A stretch of DNA of 64,000 nt from Sphingobium terrigena (GTDB lineage Bacteria > Pseudomonadota > Alphaproteobacteria > Sphingomonadales > Sphingomonadaceae). Below are positions 55,385 to 64,000 of the stretch, one piece after another. A program made the position numbers and the translations under genes. The notes under the pieces were generated by a model. That model did no database searches. It worked only from the letters and a program-made list of their open reading frames with translations, and was not told where the DNA came from. How positions within the stretch are numbered: position 1 is the first letter of the stretch; every line of letters starts with the position of its first letter. Location of the stretch: assembly GCF_003591655.1 (NCBI RefSeq), contig NZ_QVRA01000015.1, positions 1 through 64,000 of the forward strand, given 5' to 3'.

Positions 55385-55780
55385 TTACTCGCCGGGATAG
55401 CGATCGAACTTTGGCAGGTCGTTGGCGGTCGCGGCCCATGGCGGGGCTTCGGCCAGTTGGATGTGCGCCTGGGGCGGGAAGGCGGACTGATCGTCCAGAG
55501 TCGCGGTCTGAATATCGATACCGCCGGGGAAGATGGCGGGATTGGTATAGAACAGCCCGGTGCCACAGGTGCCGCAGAAATGGCGCGTGACGTTCTCCGA
55601 TGACTGATAGGCGACCGGCGTGCCTTCAATCTTCACCGCGTCCTGCTGAAACAAGGCCCAGCCGACCATCGGCGCACCCGAACTGGCACGGCAATCGGCG
55701 CAGTGGCAGATGGCGCTGTGCGCGGGATCGCCGCTGGCTTCATAGCGGATGGCCCCGCACCGGCATTTCCCTGTCGCCAT
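55385..55780 (-). CDS. GFA-family (glutathione-dependent formaldehyde-activating-like) protein
   Basis: 131 residues. Zinc-binding cysteines of the family are present: Cys6 and Cys8 in GKCRCGAIRYE, Cys25, Cys27 and Cys30 in ICHCADCRASSG, and two in HFCGTCGTGLFY. Most members carry out carbon-sulfur chemistry with glutathione adducts; the specific reaction is unknown. The Met at 55780 gives the usual start. Confidence 0.93.
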   Translation of the reverse strand: MATGKCRCGAIRYEASGDPAHSAICHCADCRASSGAPMVGWALFQQDAVKIEGTPVAYQSSENVTRHFCGTCGTGLFYTNPAIFPGGIDIQTATLDDQSAFPPQAHIQLAEAPPWAATANDLPKFDRYPGE

Positions 55781-55848
55781 GATTCGCCCTCCCTTGCATG
55801 ATTCGCCTTTTGTTCTCATAGAAGGCGCATCGCTGCAAGGCTGATGCC

Positions 55849-55880
55849 TTGCCCCCGCCCTTGCCCCCGCCCTTGCCCAT
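55849..55880. repeat. Short tandem repeat upstream of uvrD-like gene
   Basis: The 12-base unit GCCCTTGCCCCC is repeated, with two full copies and a partial third, ending about 15 bp before the helicase start. Slippage here could change spacing to the promoter or start codon. Confidence 0.6.
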
Positions 55881-55895
55881 GCCTAGTTGTCGATC

Positions 55896-58172
55896 ATGAC
55901 CTTTCCCGCATCGTCCTCCACCGACCCTGACTATATCAAGGGGCTGAACCCGCCGCAGCGTGAGGCGGTGTTGACGACCGAAGGGCCGGTGCTGGTGCTG
56001 GCGGGAGCGGGAACGGGCAAGACGGCGGCGCTGACGGCGCGACTGGCGCATCTGGTCGCGACGCAGCGGGCCTGGCCATCGGAAATCCTCTCCGTCACCT
56101 TCACCAACAAGGCTGCGCGGGAAATGCGCGAGCGGGTGGGACGGATGATCGGCCCGGCAGTCGAGGGGATGCCGTGGCTTGGCACATTCCACGCCATCGC
56201 GGCCAAGATGCTGCGGCGTCATGCCGAACTGGTCGGGCTGCAATCCAACTTCACGATCCTTGATACGGACGACCAGTTGCGGCTGATGAAACAGCTGATT
56301 CAGGCCGAAGGGATTGACGAGAAACGCTGGCCCGCGCGGCAGCTGGGCGGGCTGATCGACCAGTGGAAGAATAAGGGCTGGACCCCGCAGGACATCAGCG
56401 CGGGTGAGAGCGAAGGCTATGCCAATGGCAAGGGGCAGAAGCTGTACGCCGCCTATCAGGCGCGGTTGCGGGCGGTGAATGCCTGCGATTTCGGGGACTT
56501 GCTGCTGCATGTTCTAACGATATTGAAAAGCCATCGCGACGTGCTGGAAAGCTATCAGCAGCGGTTTAAATATATCATGGTGGACGAATATCAGGACACC
56601 AACAGCAGCCAATATCTGTGGCTACGGCTGTTGGCGCAGACGCGCAAGAATCTGTGTTGCGTGGGCGATGACGACCAGTCCATCTATTCATGGCGCGGGG
56701 CAGAAGTTGCCAATATCCTGCGGTTTGAAAAGGATTTTCCCGGCGCGAAGATCATCCGGCTGGAACAGAATTATCGATCCACCCCGCATATTTTGGGCGC
56801 GGCGTCGGGCGTGATTGCCGAAAATGGCAATCGGCTGGGCAAGACGCTGTGGACCGACATCGACGTGGGCGAGAAGGTGCGCGTCATCGGCATATGGGAC
56901 GGGCCGGAGGAAGCGCGACGGGTCGGCGAGGAGATAGAGGCGATCCAGCGGACAGGCAATTCGCTGGACGAGGTAGCGATACTGGTGCGGGCGCAGCACC
57001 AGACCCGCGAGTTTGAGGATCGCTTCATCCAGATCGGAATGCCCTACCGCATCGTCGGCGGTTTCCGATTCTACGAGCGGGCGGAAATCCGCGATGCGCT
57101 GGCCTATTTGCGGCTGGTCAACCAGCCCGCCGACGATCTGGCGTTCGAGCGGATCGTCAATGTCCCCAAGCGAGGCCTCGGCGACAAGGCGGTGGAGAAA
57201 TTGCACCGGCTGGCGCGGGCGGAGGGGATACCATTGGTCCATGCGGCCGCGCGGATATTGGACACGGACGAATTGACGCCGCAGGCGCGTCGATCATTGG
57301 GATCGTTCGTGGGCGATCTGGCGCGTTGGCGTGACCGGGCGGCCACCCTGCCCCATGCCGAACTGGCGCGGCAGATATTGGACGAAAGCGGCTATACCGC
57401 GATGTTGCAGGCCGAGCGCAGCACCGAGAGCGCGGGGCGGCTGGAGAATCTGGGCGAACTGGCCCGCGCGATGGAGGAATATGAGACGCTGGGCGCGTTT
57501 CTGGAGCATGTCTCCCTCGTCATGGACAATGAGGCGCAGCAGGAAGAGCGCAAGGTCACGATCATGACGATCCATGCCGCCAAGGGGCTGGAGTTTGATT
57601 CGACCTTTCTGGTCGGCTGGGAGGAAGGGATTTTCCCGTCGCAGCGGGCGCTGGATGAGGGCGGTCTCAACAGTCTGGAGGAGGAAAGGCGGCTGGCCTA
57701 TGTCGCGATCACGCGGGCGCGCAAGCGCTGTACGATTTTGCACGCGGCGAATCGGCGTATCTACGGGCAGTGGACCAGCAGCATCCCATCCCGCTTCGTG
57801 GGCGAATTGCCACCGGAGCATGTCGACGCGGAAAGCAGCATGAGCGGCGGCGCGTCGCTGTGGCGGGCCAACTGGTCGGAGCGGGACGATCCGTTCGCCC
57901 ATGTCGGGCGCGGCGAAGGACGCGGGCCGGGATGGCAGCGGGCGCAATCGTCGGGCCAGTTCAGCCGGGAGCCGGTGCGGATCGTGGAAGCGCGCGCGTC
58001 GGCGGTGTCGATCGGCAATAAGGGGCGCAGCGACATGGCATTGGGGCTGCGGGTGTTCCACCAGAAATTCGGTTATGGCACTGTCGCGGAGATTGAAGGC
58101 AATAAGCTGGAGATTGATTTCGAGACGGCCGGGCGCAAGCGGGTGATGGACAGTTTTGTGTCGGTCGCCTGA
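55896..58172 (+). CDS. uvrD: UvrD/PcrA-family DNA helicase
   Basis: 758 residues, superfamily 1. Motifs in order: Q motif (LNPPQREAV), Walker A LAGAGTGKT (35-43), SVTFTNKAAREMRERV, GTFHAI, VDEYQDTNSSQ, GDDDQSIYSWRGA, LEQNYRSTP, IMTIHAAKGLEFDSTFLVGWEEG and LAYVAITRARK. The C-terminal FHQKFGYGTVAEIEGNKLEIDFETAGRKRVMDSFV is the PcrA-type tail that contacts RNA polymerase. It unwinds DNA in repair and replication restart. ATG at 55896 preferred to a TTG three codons earlier. Confidence 0.95.
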   Translation: MTFPASSSTDPDYIKGLNPPQREAVLTTEGPVLVLAGAGTGKTAALTARLAHLVATQRAWPSEILSVTFTNKAAREMRERVGRMIGPAVEGMPWLGTFHAIAAKMLRRHAELVGLQSNFTILDTDDQLRLMKQLIQAEGIDEKRWPARQLGGLIDQWKNKGWTPQDISAGESEGYANGKGQKLYAAYQARLRAVNACDFGDLLLHVLTILKSHRDVLESYQQRFKYIMVDEYQDTNSSQYLWLRLLAQTRKNLCCVGDDDQSIYSWRGAEVANILRFEKDFPGAKIIRLEQNYRSTPHILGAASGVIAENGNRLGKTLWTDIDVGEKVRVIGIWDGPEEARRVGEEIEAIQRTGNSLDEVAILVRAQHQTREFEDRFIQIGMPYRIVGGFRFYERAEIRDALAYLRLVNQPADDLAFERIVNVPKRGLGDKAVEKLHRLARAEGIPLVHAAARILDTDELTPQARRSLGSFVGDLARWRDRAATLPHAELARQILDESGYTAMLQAERSTESAGRLENLGELARAMEEYETLGAFLEHVSLVMDNEAQQEERKVTIMTIHAAKGLEFDSTFLVGWEEGIFPSQRALDEGGLNSLEEERRLAYVAITRARKRCTILHAANRRIYGQWTSSIPSRFVGELPPEHVDAESSMSGGASLWRANWSERDDPFAHVGRGEGRGPGWQRAQSSGQFSREPVRIVEARASAVSIGNKGRSDMALGLRVFHQKFGYGTVAEIEGNKLEIDFETAGRKRVMDSFVSVA

Positions 58173-58181
58173 CCGGTCGCG

Positions 58182-58646
58182 CTATTTGGCTGACAGGATG
58201 AGGCCGATCGCGCGGGCATAATCCTGCATCGCTGCCACGACCGCCAGGCCGCTGACCGAGCGGGGGTGCGGGTCGATGGCGCAGAGCGTGCCGTAGAAGC
58301 TGCCATCCGACAGGGTGACGGGTAGCGAGGCATAGCTTTGGAAGCCGTAGAAGATGGGGACATGGTGGGTGCGCCAGTCCTGTTCCATCGCGACATGATC
58401 GATATAGATACCCTCGCCGCAGCGGCGGATATCGTCGCACAGGGTCTTTTTGATTTCCAGTTCCCCGCCGGGATCAAGGCCGAACTCGATCCGGTCGATG
58501 ATCTGGCAGGCGATCCAGCGATCTTCGGTCACTCTGGCGACCGCAGCGAAACCCATGCCGGTGGTCTGGCAGACCTGTTCCAATATCGCCCGAATCCGGT
58601 CGTCATCGCCCTGTGCTGCGACTGATGCAGCCAAATCGTCCCGCAT
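58182..58646 (-). CDS. GAF domain protein
   Basis: 154 residues forming a single GAF sensory domain: ILEQVCQTTGMGFAAVARVTEDRWIACQIIDRIEFGLDPGGELEIKKTLCDDIRRCGEGIYIDHV, then FYGFQSYASLPVTLSDGSFYGTLCAIDPHPRS. The pattern is that of GAF domains upstream of kinases or cyclases, but no output domain follows. The ligand is unknown. Convergent with the helicase gene, 9 bp apart. Confidence 0.85.
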   Translation of the reverse strand: MRDDLAASVAAQGDDDRIRAILEQVCQTTGMGFAAVARVTEDRWIACQIIDRIEFGLDPGGELEIKKTLCDDIRRCGEGIYIDHVAMEQDWRTHHVPIFYGFQSYASLPVTLSDGSFYGTLCAIDPHPRSVSGLAVVAAMQDYARAIGLILSAK

Positions 58647-58730
58647 AGATGCACCCCTGATGACGCACCGCTGAACGCGGCGCAGCATCCGGCAGATATG
58701 TAGGATTATGCGGAATATTGCGCAAGAAAT

Positions 58731-58806
58731 TGGTGGAGCCTAGCGGGATCGAACCGCTGACCTCCTGCATGCCATGCAGGCGCTCTCCCAGCTGAGCTAA
58801 GGCCCC
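58731..58806 (-). tRNA. tRNA-Ala (GGC), copy 1
   Basis: 76 nt, acceptor GGGGCCT/AGGCTCC with a G-U pair, D arm TTAGCTCAGCTGGGAGAGC, anticodon loop ATGGCAT giving GGC, T arm GGTTCGATCC, encoded CCA. Identical to the copy at 58922-58997. Confidence 0.96.
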
Positions 58807-58884
58807 ATCCGGTGCGGCAGCGAGGCTGCGGAACCCGTTGGTATATGATCGCGCCCCTCCGCTTGCGCTTCGGGAGCTTCGCCG

Positions 58885-58907
58885 GAAGCCGTCCCCCGGA
58901 CGGCTTC
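58885..58907. terminator. Hairpin between the two tRNA-Ala genes
   Basis: GAAGCCGTCC (58885-58894), loop CCC, GGACGGCTTC (58898-58907): a 10-bp perfect stem just downstream (leftward) of copy 2. It could terminate the first transcript or be a processing signal of a joint precursor. Confidence 0.55.
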
Positions 58908-58921
58908 TGTATCGGCGAAAC

Positions 58922-58997
58922 TGGTGGAGCCTAGCGGGATCGAACCGCTGACCTCCTGCATGCCATGCAGGCGCTCTCCCAGCTGAGCTAAGGCCCC
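58922..58997 (-). tRNA. tRNA-Ala (GGC), copy 2
   Basis: 76 nt, identical base for base to copy 1 and separated from it by 115 bp. The two form a tandem duplicate array on the minus strand. Confidence 0.96.
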
Positions 58998-59086
58998 ATT
59001 TCCATCGCTAAAGCGCCGTTTGGGTCCGGCGCTTCGGAGGCGCTGCCATTAGGTCGCAGCGCCATCCTTGGCAAGAACAAAATGAC

Positions 59087-59422
59087 TTAATTGTCGTCCG
59101 CGTCGTCGTCGCTCGCGGCTTCGACGCCCAGGTCGTCATCACCGCCCAGATCGACGTCATTGTCCGGCGAATCGCCGTCATCATCGACGTCGATGTCGAG
59201 GTCCAGATCGTCATCAGCCGTTTCCAGCTCGCCGTCGGCGGTCTCGATCACCTTCTTGGGCGCTTCCTCATAGGGGAGCGGCTGCTTCGACTTGAGCACC
59301 GGCTCCGGTTCCCAGGCGGCGTTGCAGTTGATGCAGACGACCGGGTTGTCATTGCCCAGGTCATAGAAGCGCGTGGCGCATTTCGGGCAGGTCCGCTTCG
59401 TGCCCCATTCAGCCTTCACCAT
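59087..59422 (-). CDS. FYDLN-acid (TIGR02300) family protein
   Basis: 111 residues. A zinc-ribbon-like start (Cys12, Cys15, Cys30, Cys33) surrounds the signature RFYDLGND, followed by an almost purely acidic tail (DDDLDLDIDVDDDGDSPDND). The family is alphaproteobacterial and of unknown function; the tail suggests an interaction with a basic partner. Start at the Met of MVKAEWGTKR; the frame is open 12 codons further. Confidence 0.92.
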   Translation of the reverse strand: MVKAEWGTKRTCPKCATRFYDLGNDNPVVCINCNAAWEPEPVLKSKQPLPYEEAPKKVIETADGELETADDDLDLDIDVDDDGDSPDNDVDLGGDDDLGVEAASDDDADDN

Positions 59423-59573
59423 GTCCGGCCTAATCCTTTTTTGATGCTCAAATAACAACTACGCGGCGCAACGGTGAAGTTGCCCGCGAAACGTCGCGCG
59501 CCTTGCCATAGCGAGACGGCGCTGTCAAAAGCCGGGCGCATTTTTTCGCCCCCGACATGATCGGAACGCTTTA

Positions 59574-60914
59574 GTGACTGCCTCTTCTTCATCACCGACC
59601 CCCATGACCTTCGCCGCCGCCCCTGCCCTGTCGGGCAGCGTGACCGTGCCGGGCGACAAGAGCATTTCCCACCGGTCGCTGATGCTGTCCGCACTGGCGG
59701 TGGGGGAAAGCCGGGTCGAAGGGCTGCTGGAGGGCGAGGATGTGCTGGCCACGGCTGCTGCAATGCGGGCGATGGGTGCGGACATAGAGCGCGACGCGGA
59801 CGGCATCTGGCATGTCCATGGCGTGGGCGTCGGTGGGCTGCTCCAGCCCGAAACCGCACTGGACATGGGAAATAGCGGCACATCGACGCGGTTGCTGATG
59901 GGGTTGCTCGCCAGCCATGACCTGACCGCGACGTTCATTGGCGATGCGTCCTTGAGCAAGCGACCGATGGCACGGGTGACCGAGCCGCTGGCGCGGATGG
60001 GGGCGAGCTTCACGACCAGTCCGGGCGATCGCCTGCCACTGACGATGCGGGGCGCCTGCCCGGCGGTGCCGCTCGACTATCGGCTGCCGGTGGCATCGGC
60101 GCAGGTGAAGTCAGCGATATTGCTGGCGGGGCTGAACACGCCGGGCATCACCCGCGTGGTCGAGCCGATCCCGACGCGCGACCATAGCGAGCGGATGCTG
60201 CGGGGATTCGGGGCGGAGTTGAACGTCGAGGTTGAGGACGACGGGACGCGGATCATCACGCTGGTGGGGGAAGCGGAATTGAAGCCGCAGCAGATCGTCG
60301 TGCCGGGCGACCCGTCCTCGGCAGCTTTCCCAATGGTCGCGGCGCTGCTGGTGCCGGGATCGCGGGTGACGATCGCCAATGTCGGGCTGAATGCGACGCG
60401 GGCCGGGCTGATCGACCTGCTCCGCGAGATGGGCGGATCGATTGAGGTGACTAACTCGCGTGAGGTGGGCGGCGAGCCGGTCGGCGATCTGGTGGTGACC
60501 GCATCGGCGCTGAATGGCGTTGAGCCGGACCCGGCGCGCGCACCGAGCATGATCGACGAATATCCGGTCGCCTTCATCGCCGCCGCGCTGGCGCAGGGGC
60601 GCAGTATATTTCGCGGGCTGGACGAATTGCGGGTCAAGGAATCGGACCGGATCGCGACCATGGCAGCAGGCCTGCGCGCGATTGGCGTGAGCGTCGAGGA
60701 ACTGGAGGATGGCATCATCATCGAGGGCAGCGGCGGCGCGTTGCTGGCAGGCGGCGGGCCGATCGCGACCAAGCTGGACCATCGGATCGCAATGAGCTTT
60801 GCCGTGGCGGGGCTGGTGTCGCGCGATGGCGTGACGATCGACGATATGGCGCCGGTGGCGACCAGCTTTCCCACCTTCGTGCCGCTGTTGCGGACGCTGG
60901 GAGCGGTAGCGTGA
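59574..60914 (+). CDS. aroA: 3-phosphoshikimate 1-carboxyvinyltransferase (EPSP synthase)
   Basis: 446 residues. Makes EPSP from shikimate-3-phosphate and PEP for aromatic amino acids. VTVPGDKSISHRSLMLSALA, DMGNSGTSTRLLMGLLA, ASLSKRPMARV, PVASAQVKSAILLAGLN, VPGDPSSAAFPMVAALL, DEYPVAFIAAAL and LRVKESDRIATMA are all in place. The NSGTSTR and KRPM details fit the class II, often glyphosate-tolerant, form. The start may be the GTG at 59574 or the ATG at 59604. Overlaps the next gene by GTGA. Confidence 0.95.
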   Translation: MTASSSSPTPMTFAAAPALSGSVTVPGDKSISHRSLMLSALAVGESRVEGLLEGEDVLATAAAMRAMGADIERDADGIWHVHGVGVGGLLQPETALDMGNSGTSTRLLMGLLASHDLTATFIGDASLSKRPMARVTEPLARMGASFTTSPGDRLPLTMRGACPAVPLDYRLPVASAQVKSAILLAGLNTPGITRVVEPIPTRDHSERMLRGFGAELNVEVEDDGTRIITLVGEAELKPQQIVVPGDPSSAAFPMVAALLVPGSRVTIANVGLNATRAGLIDLLREMGGSIEVTNSREVGGEPVGDLVVTASALNGVEPDPARAPSMIDEYPVAFIAAALAQGRSIFRGLDELRVKESDRIATMAAGLRAIGVSVEELEDGIIIEGSGGALLAGGGPIATKLDHRIAMSFAVAGLVSRDGVTIDDMAPVATSFPTFVPLLRTLGAVA

Positions 60915-61162
60915 CGATGGACTGGGCCAATATCGTCGGATTGCTGGGCAGCGGGCTGATGGTGGTCGCTTATGCTTACAGCAATATCGCGAAGGAAATG
61001 AACTTCCTCTGGTTCAACCTGCTTAATCTGGTCGGGTCGCTGCTGCTGATCGCGTCGCTCACCATCCATTTCAATCTGGCGTCGATGGCGCTGGAGATTG
61101 TCTGGGCCGCGATCGCGGTGATCGGCCTCGCCAACACGATACGCAAAGGCAAGGCCCGATGA
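60911..61162 (+). CDS. Small membrane protein (CBU_0592-like)
   Basis: 83 residues with three hydrophobic segments (IVGLLGSGLMVVAYAYSN; WFNLLNLVGSLLLIASLTI; MALEIVWAAIAVIGLANTI) as in the CBU_0592 family. GTG at 60911 overlapping the aroA stop; an ATG two codons later is an alternative. Overlaps cmk by ATGA, so aroA, this gene and cmk are one operon. Confidence 0.85.
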   Translation: MTMDWANIVGLLGSGLMVVAYAYSNIAKEMNFLWFNLLNLVGSLLLIASLTIHFNLASMALEIVWAAIAVIGLANTIRKGKAR

Positions 61163-61794
61163 TCATAGCTGTCGATGGTCCCGCTGCGTCGGGCAAGGGA
61201 ACGATAGCCAAGGCATTGGCGCGTCATTATGGCCTGCCCTGCCTTGACACCGGGCTGCTCTATCGCGCGGTCGGCCTGTCAGTGCTGAAACGCGGCGGCG
61301 ACCCGGATATCAAGGCCGATGCACTGGCCGCGTGCGATTTTGGCGACGAGATATTGGCCGACCCAGCGCTGCGCAGCGAAGCGGTGGGCAGCCTCGCTTC
61401 CCGCGTGTCAGTGCATCAGGTGGTGCGCGACGCGCTAATCGCGCGGCAGCGTGATTTTGCGACCCAGCCGGGCGGCGCGATCCTTGACGGGCGCGACATC
61501 GGCACGGTGATCGCGCCGGATGCCGACGCCAAGATTTTCGTCACCGCCAGCGTCCATGTGCGGGCCGAGCGTCGCTACAAGGATGGCGTCGCGCAGGGCG
61601 GACATCCCGATATGGACTCGCTAATCGCCGACATTCAGGCGCGCGATACGCGCGACATGAGCCGCGACCATGCGCCGCTGAAAATCGCCGATGGTGCGGA
61701 CTTGCTAGATACGAGCGATTTGACTATAGACGCGGCCGTCCAGCGGGCGATTGCGCTTGTGGACGCCCAGCTTGAAGGTCGCCCTAAGGGCTGA
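61159..61794 (+). CDS. cmk: (d)CMP kinase
   Basis: 211 residues. MIIAVDGPAASGKGTIAKALA contains the P-loop (7-15); PCLDTGLLYRAVGLSVLKRG, AILDGRDIGTVIAPDADAKIFVTASVHVRAERRYKD and DTRDMSRDHAPLKIADGADLLDTSDLTID are the family motifs. It phosphorylates CMP and dCMP. aroA-cmk-rpsA is a widespread bacterial gene order. Confidence 0.97.
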   Translation: MIIAVDGPAASGKGTIAKALARHYGLPCLDTGLLYRAVGLSVLKRGGDPDIKADALAACDFGDEILADPALRSEAVGSLASRVSVHQVVRDALIARQRDFATQPGGAILDGRDIGTVIAPDADAKIFVTASVHVRAERRYKDGVAQGGHPDMDSLIADIQARDTRDMSRDHAPLKIADGADLLDTSDLTIDAAVQRAIALVDAQLEGRPKG

Positions 61795-61802
61795 CCCGTC
61801 AA

Positions 61803-61836
61803 GGCGCGCGGTTTTACCACGCGCCCTTTTCGCTTT
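61803..61836 (+). terminator. Rho-independent terminator after cmk
   Basis: GGCGCG-C-GGT, loop TTT, ACC-A-CGCGCC, followed by CTTTTCGCTTTT: nine paired bases with one C/A mismatch and two T runs, 9 bp after the cmk stop. It separates cmk from rpsA. Confidence 0.75.
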
Positions 61837-61963
61837 TCACGGCCGCGCGTTCCCAAGCCCCTAACCGGCTGGATACGCGCCGGATATTCGGTCCTGCGCG
61901 TGTTTTGGCCAAAGACCATCGGATACAACCGGTTGGCCAGCAATGATGTATGAAGGACTGACC

Positions 61964-63676
61964 ATGGCCTCTACGGCATTCCCCACGCGCGACGATTTCG
62001 CCGCGCTTCTCAATGATTCCCTCGGTGGCGAGGACGGCGGCTTTGAAGGCCGCGTCGTCAAGGGCACCGTTACCGCCATCGAAAACGACCTGGCCGTCAT
62101 CGACGTAGGCCTGAAGTCCGAAGGCCGCGTGCCGTTGCGCGAATTCGCGATGCCGGGCCAGAAGGCCGACATCAAGGTCGGCGACGAAGTCGAAGTCTAT
62201 GTCGACCGCGTCGAAAACGCCCATGGCGAAGCCATGCTGTCGCGTGACCGCGCCCGCCGCGAAGCCGCCTGGGACAAGCTGGAAGCCGAGTTCACCGAGA
62301 GCGCGCGCGTCGAAGGCGTCATCTTCGGTCGCGTCAAGGGCGGCTTCACCGTCGACCTGGACGGCGCCGTGGCCTTCCTGCCCGGCAGCCAGGTGGATAT
62401 CCGCCCCGTGCGCGACGTCACCCCGCTGATGGACATTCCGCAGCCCTTCCAGATCCTGAAGATGGATCGCCGCCGCGGCAACATCGTCGTGTCGCGTCGC
62501 GCCATTCTGGAAGAAACCCGCGCCGAACAGCGCAGCGGCCTCATCCAGACGCTGGCCGAAGGCCAGATCATCGAAGGCGTCGTCAAGAACATCACCGACT
62601 ATGGTGCGTTCGTTGATCTGGGCGGCATCGATGGCCTGCTGCACGTCACCGACCTGTCGTACAAGCGCATCAACCACCCCAATGAAATGATCAACATCGG
62701 CGATACCGTCCGCGTGCAGATCATCCGCATCAACCGCGACACGCAGCGCATCAGCCTTGGCATGAAGCAGCTGGAAAGCGATCCTTGGGAAGGCGCAAGC
62801 GCCAAGTACCCGATCGGTGCCAAGCTGTCGGGCCGCGTCACGAACATCACCGAATATGGTGCGTTCGTCGAGCTGGAAGCGGGCATCGAAGGTCTGGTTC
62901 ACGTTTCGGAAATGTCCTGGACCAAGAAGAACGTCCACCCCGGCAAGATCGTTTCGACCAGCCAGGAAGTCGAAGTTCTGGTTCTGGAAGTCGATCCCGA
63001 AAAGCGCCGCATCTCGCTGGGCCTCAAGCAGGCGCAGTCGAACCCCTGGGACAGCTTTGCCGAGCGTCACCCGATCGGTTCGACCGTCGAGGGCGAAGTC
63101 AAGAATGCGACCGAGTTCGGCCTGTTCATCGGCCTGGACGGCGACGTCGACGGCATGGTCCACATGTCCGACATCGCATGGGGCATTTCGGGCGAAGACG
63201 CACTGGCGCTGCATCGCAAGGGCGAAGCCGTGCAGGCAGTCGTTCTGGACATCGACGTCGAGAAGGAGCGCATCAGCCTTGGCATGAAGCAGCTTGAGCG
63301 TGGCGGCCCGGCTGCGGGCGGCACCACCGCTGCTGCTGCTGGCCTGAACAAGAACGCGATCGTCACCGTGACCGTTCTGGAAGTCCGCGACGGCGGCCTG
63401 GAAGTCCAGGCTGGCGAAGATGGCGCCACCGGCTTCATCAAGCGCAGCGACCTGGGCCGTGACCGTGACGAACAGCGTTCGGAACGCTTCCAGATCGGCC
63501 AGAAGTTCGACGCGATGATCACCGGTTTCGACCGTGCGAAGAAACCGACCTTCTCGATCAAGGCGATGCAGATCGCTGAAGAGAAGCAGGCTGTGGCACA
63601 GTATGGCTCGTCCGACAGTGGCGCGTCGCTGGGCGACATTCTGGGCGAAGCGCTCAAAGCCAAGACCGAAGGCTAA
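61964..63676 (+). CDS. rpsA: 30S ribosomal protein S1
   Basis: 570 residues with six S1 RNA-binding repeats of about 75-85 residues; for example [68 protein letters not shown] and [33 protein letters not shown]. It delivers mRNA to the 30S subunit. Start at [11 protein letters not shown] with GAAGGA 7 bp upstream; a Met seven codons earlier lacks this. Followed by a strong terminator. Confidence 0.98.
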   Translation: MASTAFPTRDDFAALLNDSLGGEDGGFEGRVVKGTVTAIENDLAVIDVGLKSEGRVPLREFAMPGQKADIKVGDEVEVYVDRVENAHGEAMLSRDRARREAAWDKLEAEFTESARVEGVIFGRVKGGFTVDLDGAVAFLPGSQVDIRPVRDVTPLMDIPQPFQILKMDRRRGNIVVSRRAILEETRAEQRSGLIQTLAEGQIIEGVVKNITDYGAFVDLGGIDGLLHVTDLSYKRINHPNEMINIGDTVRVQIIRINRDTQRISLGMKQLESDPWEGASAKYPIGAKLSGRVTNITEYGAFVELEAGIEGLVHVSEMSWTKKNVHPGKIVSTSQEVEVLVLEVDPEKRRISLGLKQAQSNPWDSFAERHPIGSTVEGEVKNATEFGLFIGLDGDVDGMVHMSDIAWGISGEDALALHRKGEAVQAVVLDIDVEKERISLGMKQLERGGPAAGGTTAAAAGLNKNAIVTVTVLEVRDGGLEVQAGEDGATGFIKRSDLGRDRDEQRSERFQIGQKFDAMITGFDRAKKPTFSIKAMQIAEEKQAVAQYGSSDSGASLGDILGEALKAKTEG

Positions 63677-63700
63677 GCCCTTTCCGCCTTGCAGCGAACA

Positions 63701-63736
63701 AAAAGCCCGCCGGAACCTGGGTTCCGGCGGGCTTTT
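63701..63736 (+). terminator. Rho-independent terminator after rpsA
   Basis: AAAAGCCCGCCGGAAC pairs with GTTCCGGCGGGCTTTT around a short CTGG loop; the A tract on one side and T tract on the other make it effective in both directions. Confidence 0.9.
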
Positions 63737-63841
63737 GCATATGTTTCTGGAAACGAAACGAACTTCTTGTTCCATCATTGTCAACGCCTTGCCGAATCTC
63801 TATGCAAGACAGGGGCACAGCAGAGGGGCGCTGGAGAACCA

Positions 63842-64000
63842 ATGATCCGTTCGGAATTGATCCAGAAACTGGCCGACGAAAATCCGGGGTTGAACCTTGC
63901 GGAGGTAGAGAAGATCGTCGATCTTTTCTTCCGCGAGATTGTCGATCGGCTGGCATCGGGCGGTCGCGTCGAACTGCGCGGCTTTGGCGCTTTCACCACC
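63842..64000 (+). CDS. ihfB: Integration host factor subunit beta (partial)
   Basis: The first 53 residues, cut by the window edge: [40 protein letters not shown] and [12 protein letters not shown]. This is the HU/IHF fold; the placement after rpsA is the usual site for ihfB (himD). IHF bends DNA and is also a common cofactor for tRNA-targeting integrases such as the one at 8932. Confidence 0.93.
   Translation, partial: MIRSELIQKLADENPGLNLAEVEKIVDLFFREIVDRLASGGRVELRGFGAFTT

Overview
The window reads as the chromosome of a Sphingomonadaceae alphaproteobacterium, most likely Sphingobium or Sphingomonas. The signs are high GC content, the gene order trpF-trpB-trpA-accD-folC, aroA-cmk-rpsA-ihfB with a FYDLN-type protein nearby, a cyo oxidase cluster followed by SURF1 and a RegB/RegA pair, and short GC-rich palindromic repeats between genes. 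Genus is an inference; no rRNA is present.

Layout. 1-8607 is core: an MFS transporter, then cyoABCD, SURF1 and a RegBA-like redox two-component system packed end to end. 8658-8731 is tRNA-Gly(CCC). A genomic island of about 24 kb is inserted at its 3' end. A tyrosine integrase starts about 200 bp inside the island, and the last 19 bases of the tRNA recur at 32776-32794. 33076-64000 is core again: tRNA with a CAT anticodon, polysaccharide deacetylase, a histidine kinase-like protein, an Lrp regulator, two related TPR exported proteins, gyrA, an LpxL-like acyltransferase, the trp/acc/fol block, an AmpG-like transporter, an RluB-type pseudouridine synthase, rsmD, an NO-type globin with nsrR, a UvrD helicase, two identical tRNA-Ala genes, aroA, cmk, rpsA and the start of ihfB.

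The island has two halves. The left half (8.9-22 kb) holds transfer and maintenance genes: integrase, decayed ardA, transposase remnants, a sugar-nucleotide epimerase-like gene, a large ParB-like protein, a fused nucleotidyltransferase-HEPN protein, a VirD2/DUF3363-type relaxase, a ribbon-helix-helix protein and an excisionase-like HTH protein. No type IV secretion genes are present, so it looks like a mobilizable rather than self-conjugative element. The right half (22-32.5 kb) looks like a defence cargo: a SIR2 protein of 1265 residues with a DUF4020-like tail paired with a DUF3800 protein; a porin pseudogene; a DCL/DUF3223-type protein; and a two-gene Hachiman-like operon.

The most striking observation is in that operon. 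Its HamA-like protein carries a Cap4/DUF4297-type nuclease domain at the N-terminus, while the HamA domain itself has lost the expected catalytic residues (Q-S-R where E-x-K is expected, G-S-A where G-x-D is expected). It appears to be a Hachiman variant in which one nuclease has been replaced by another, keeping the HamB helicase partner.
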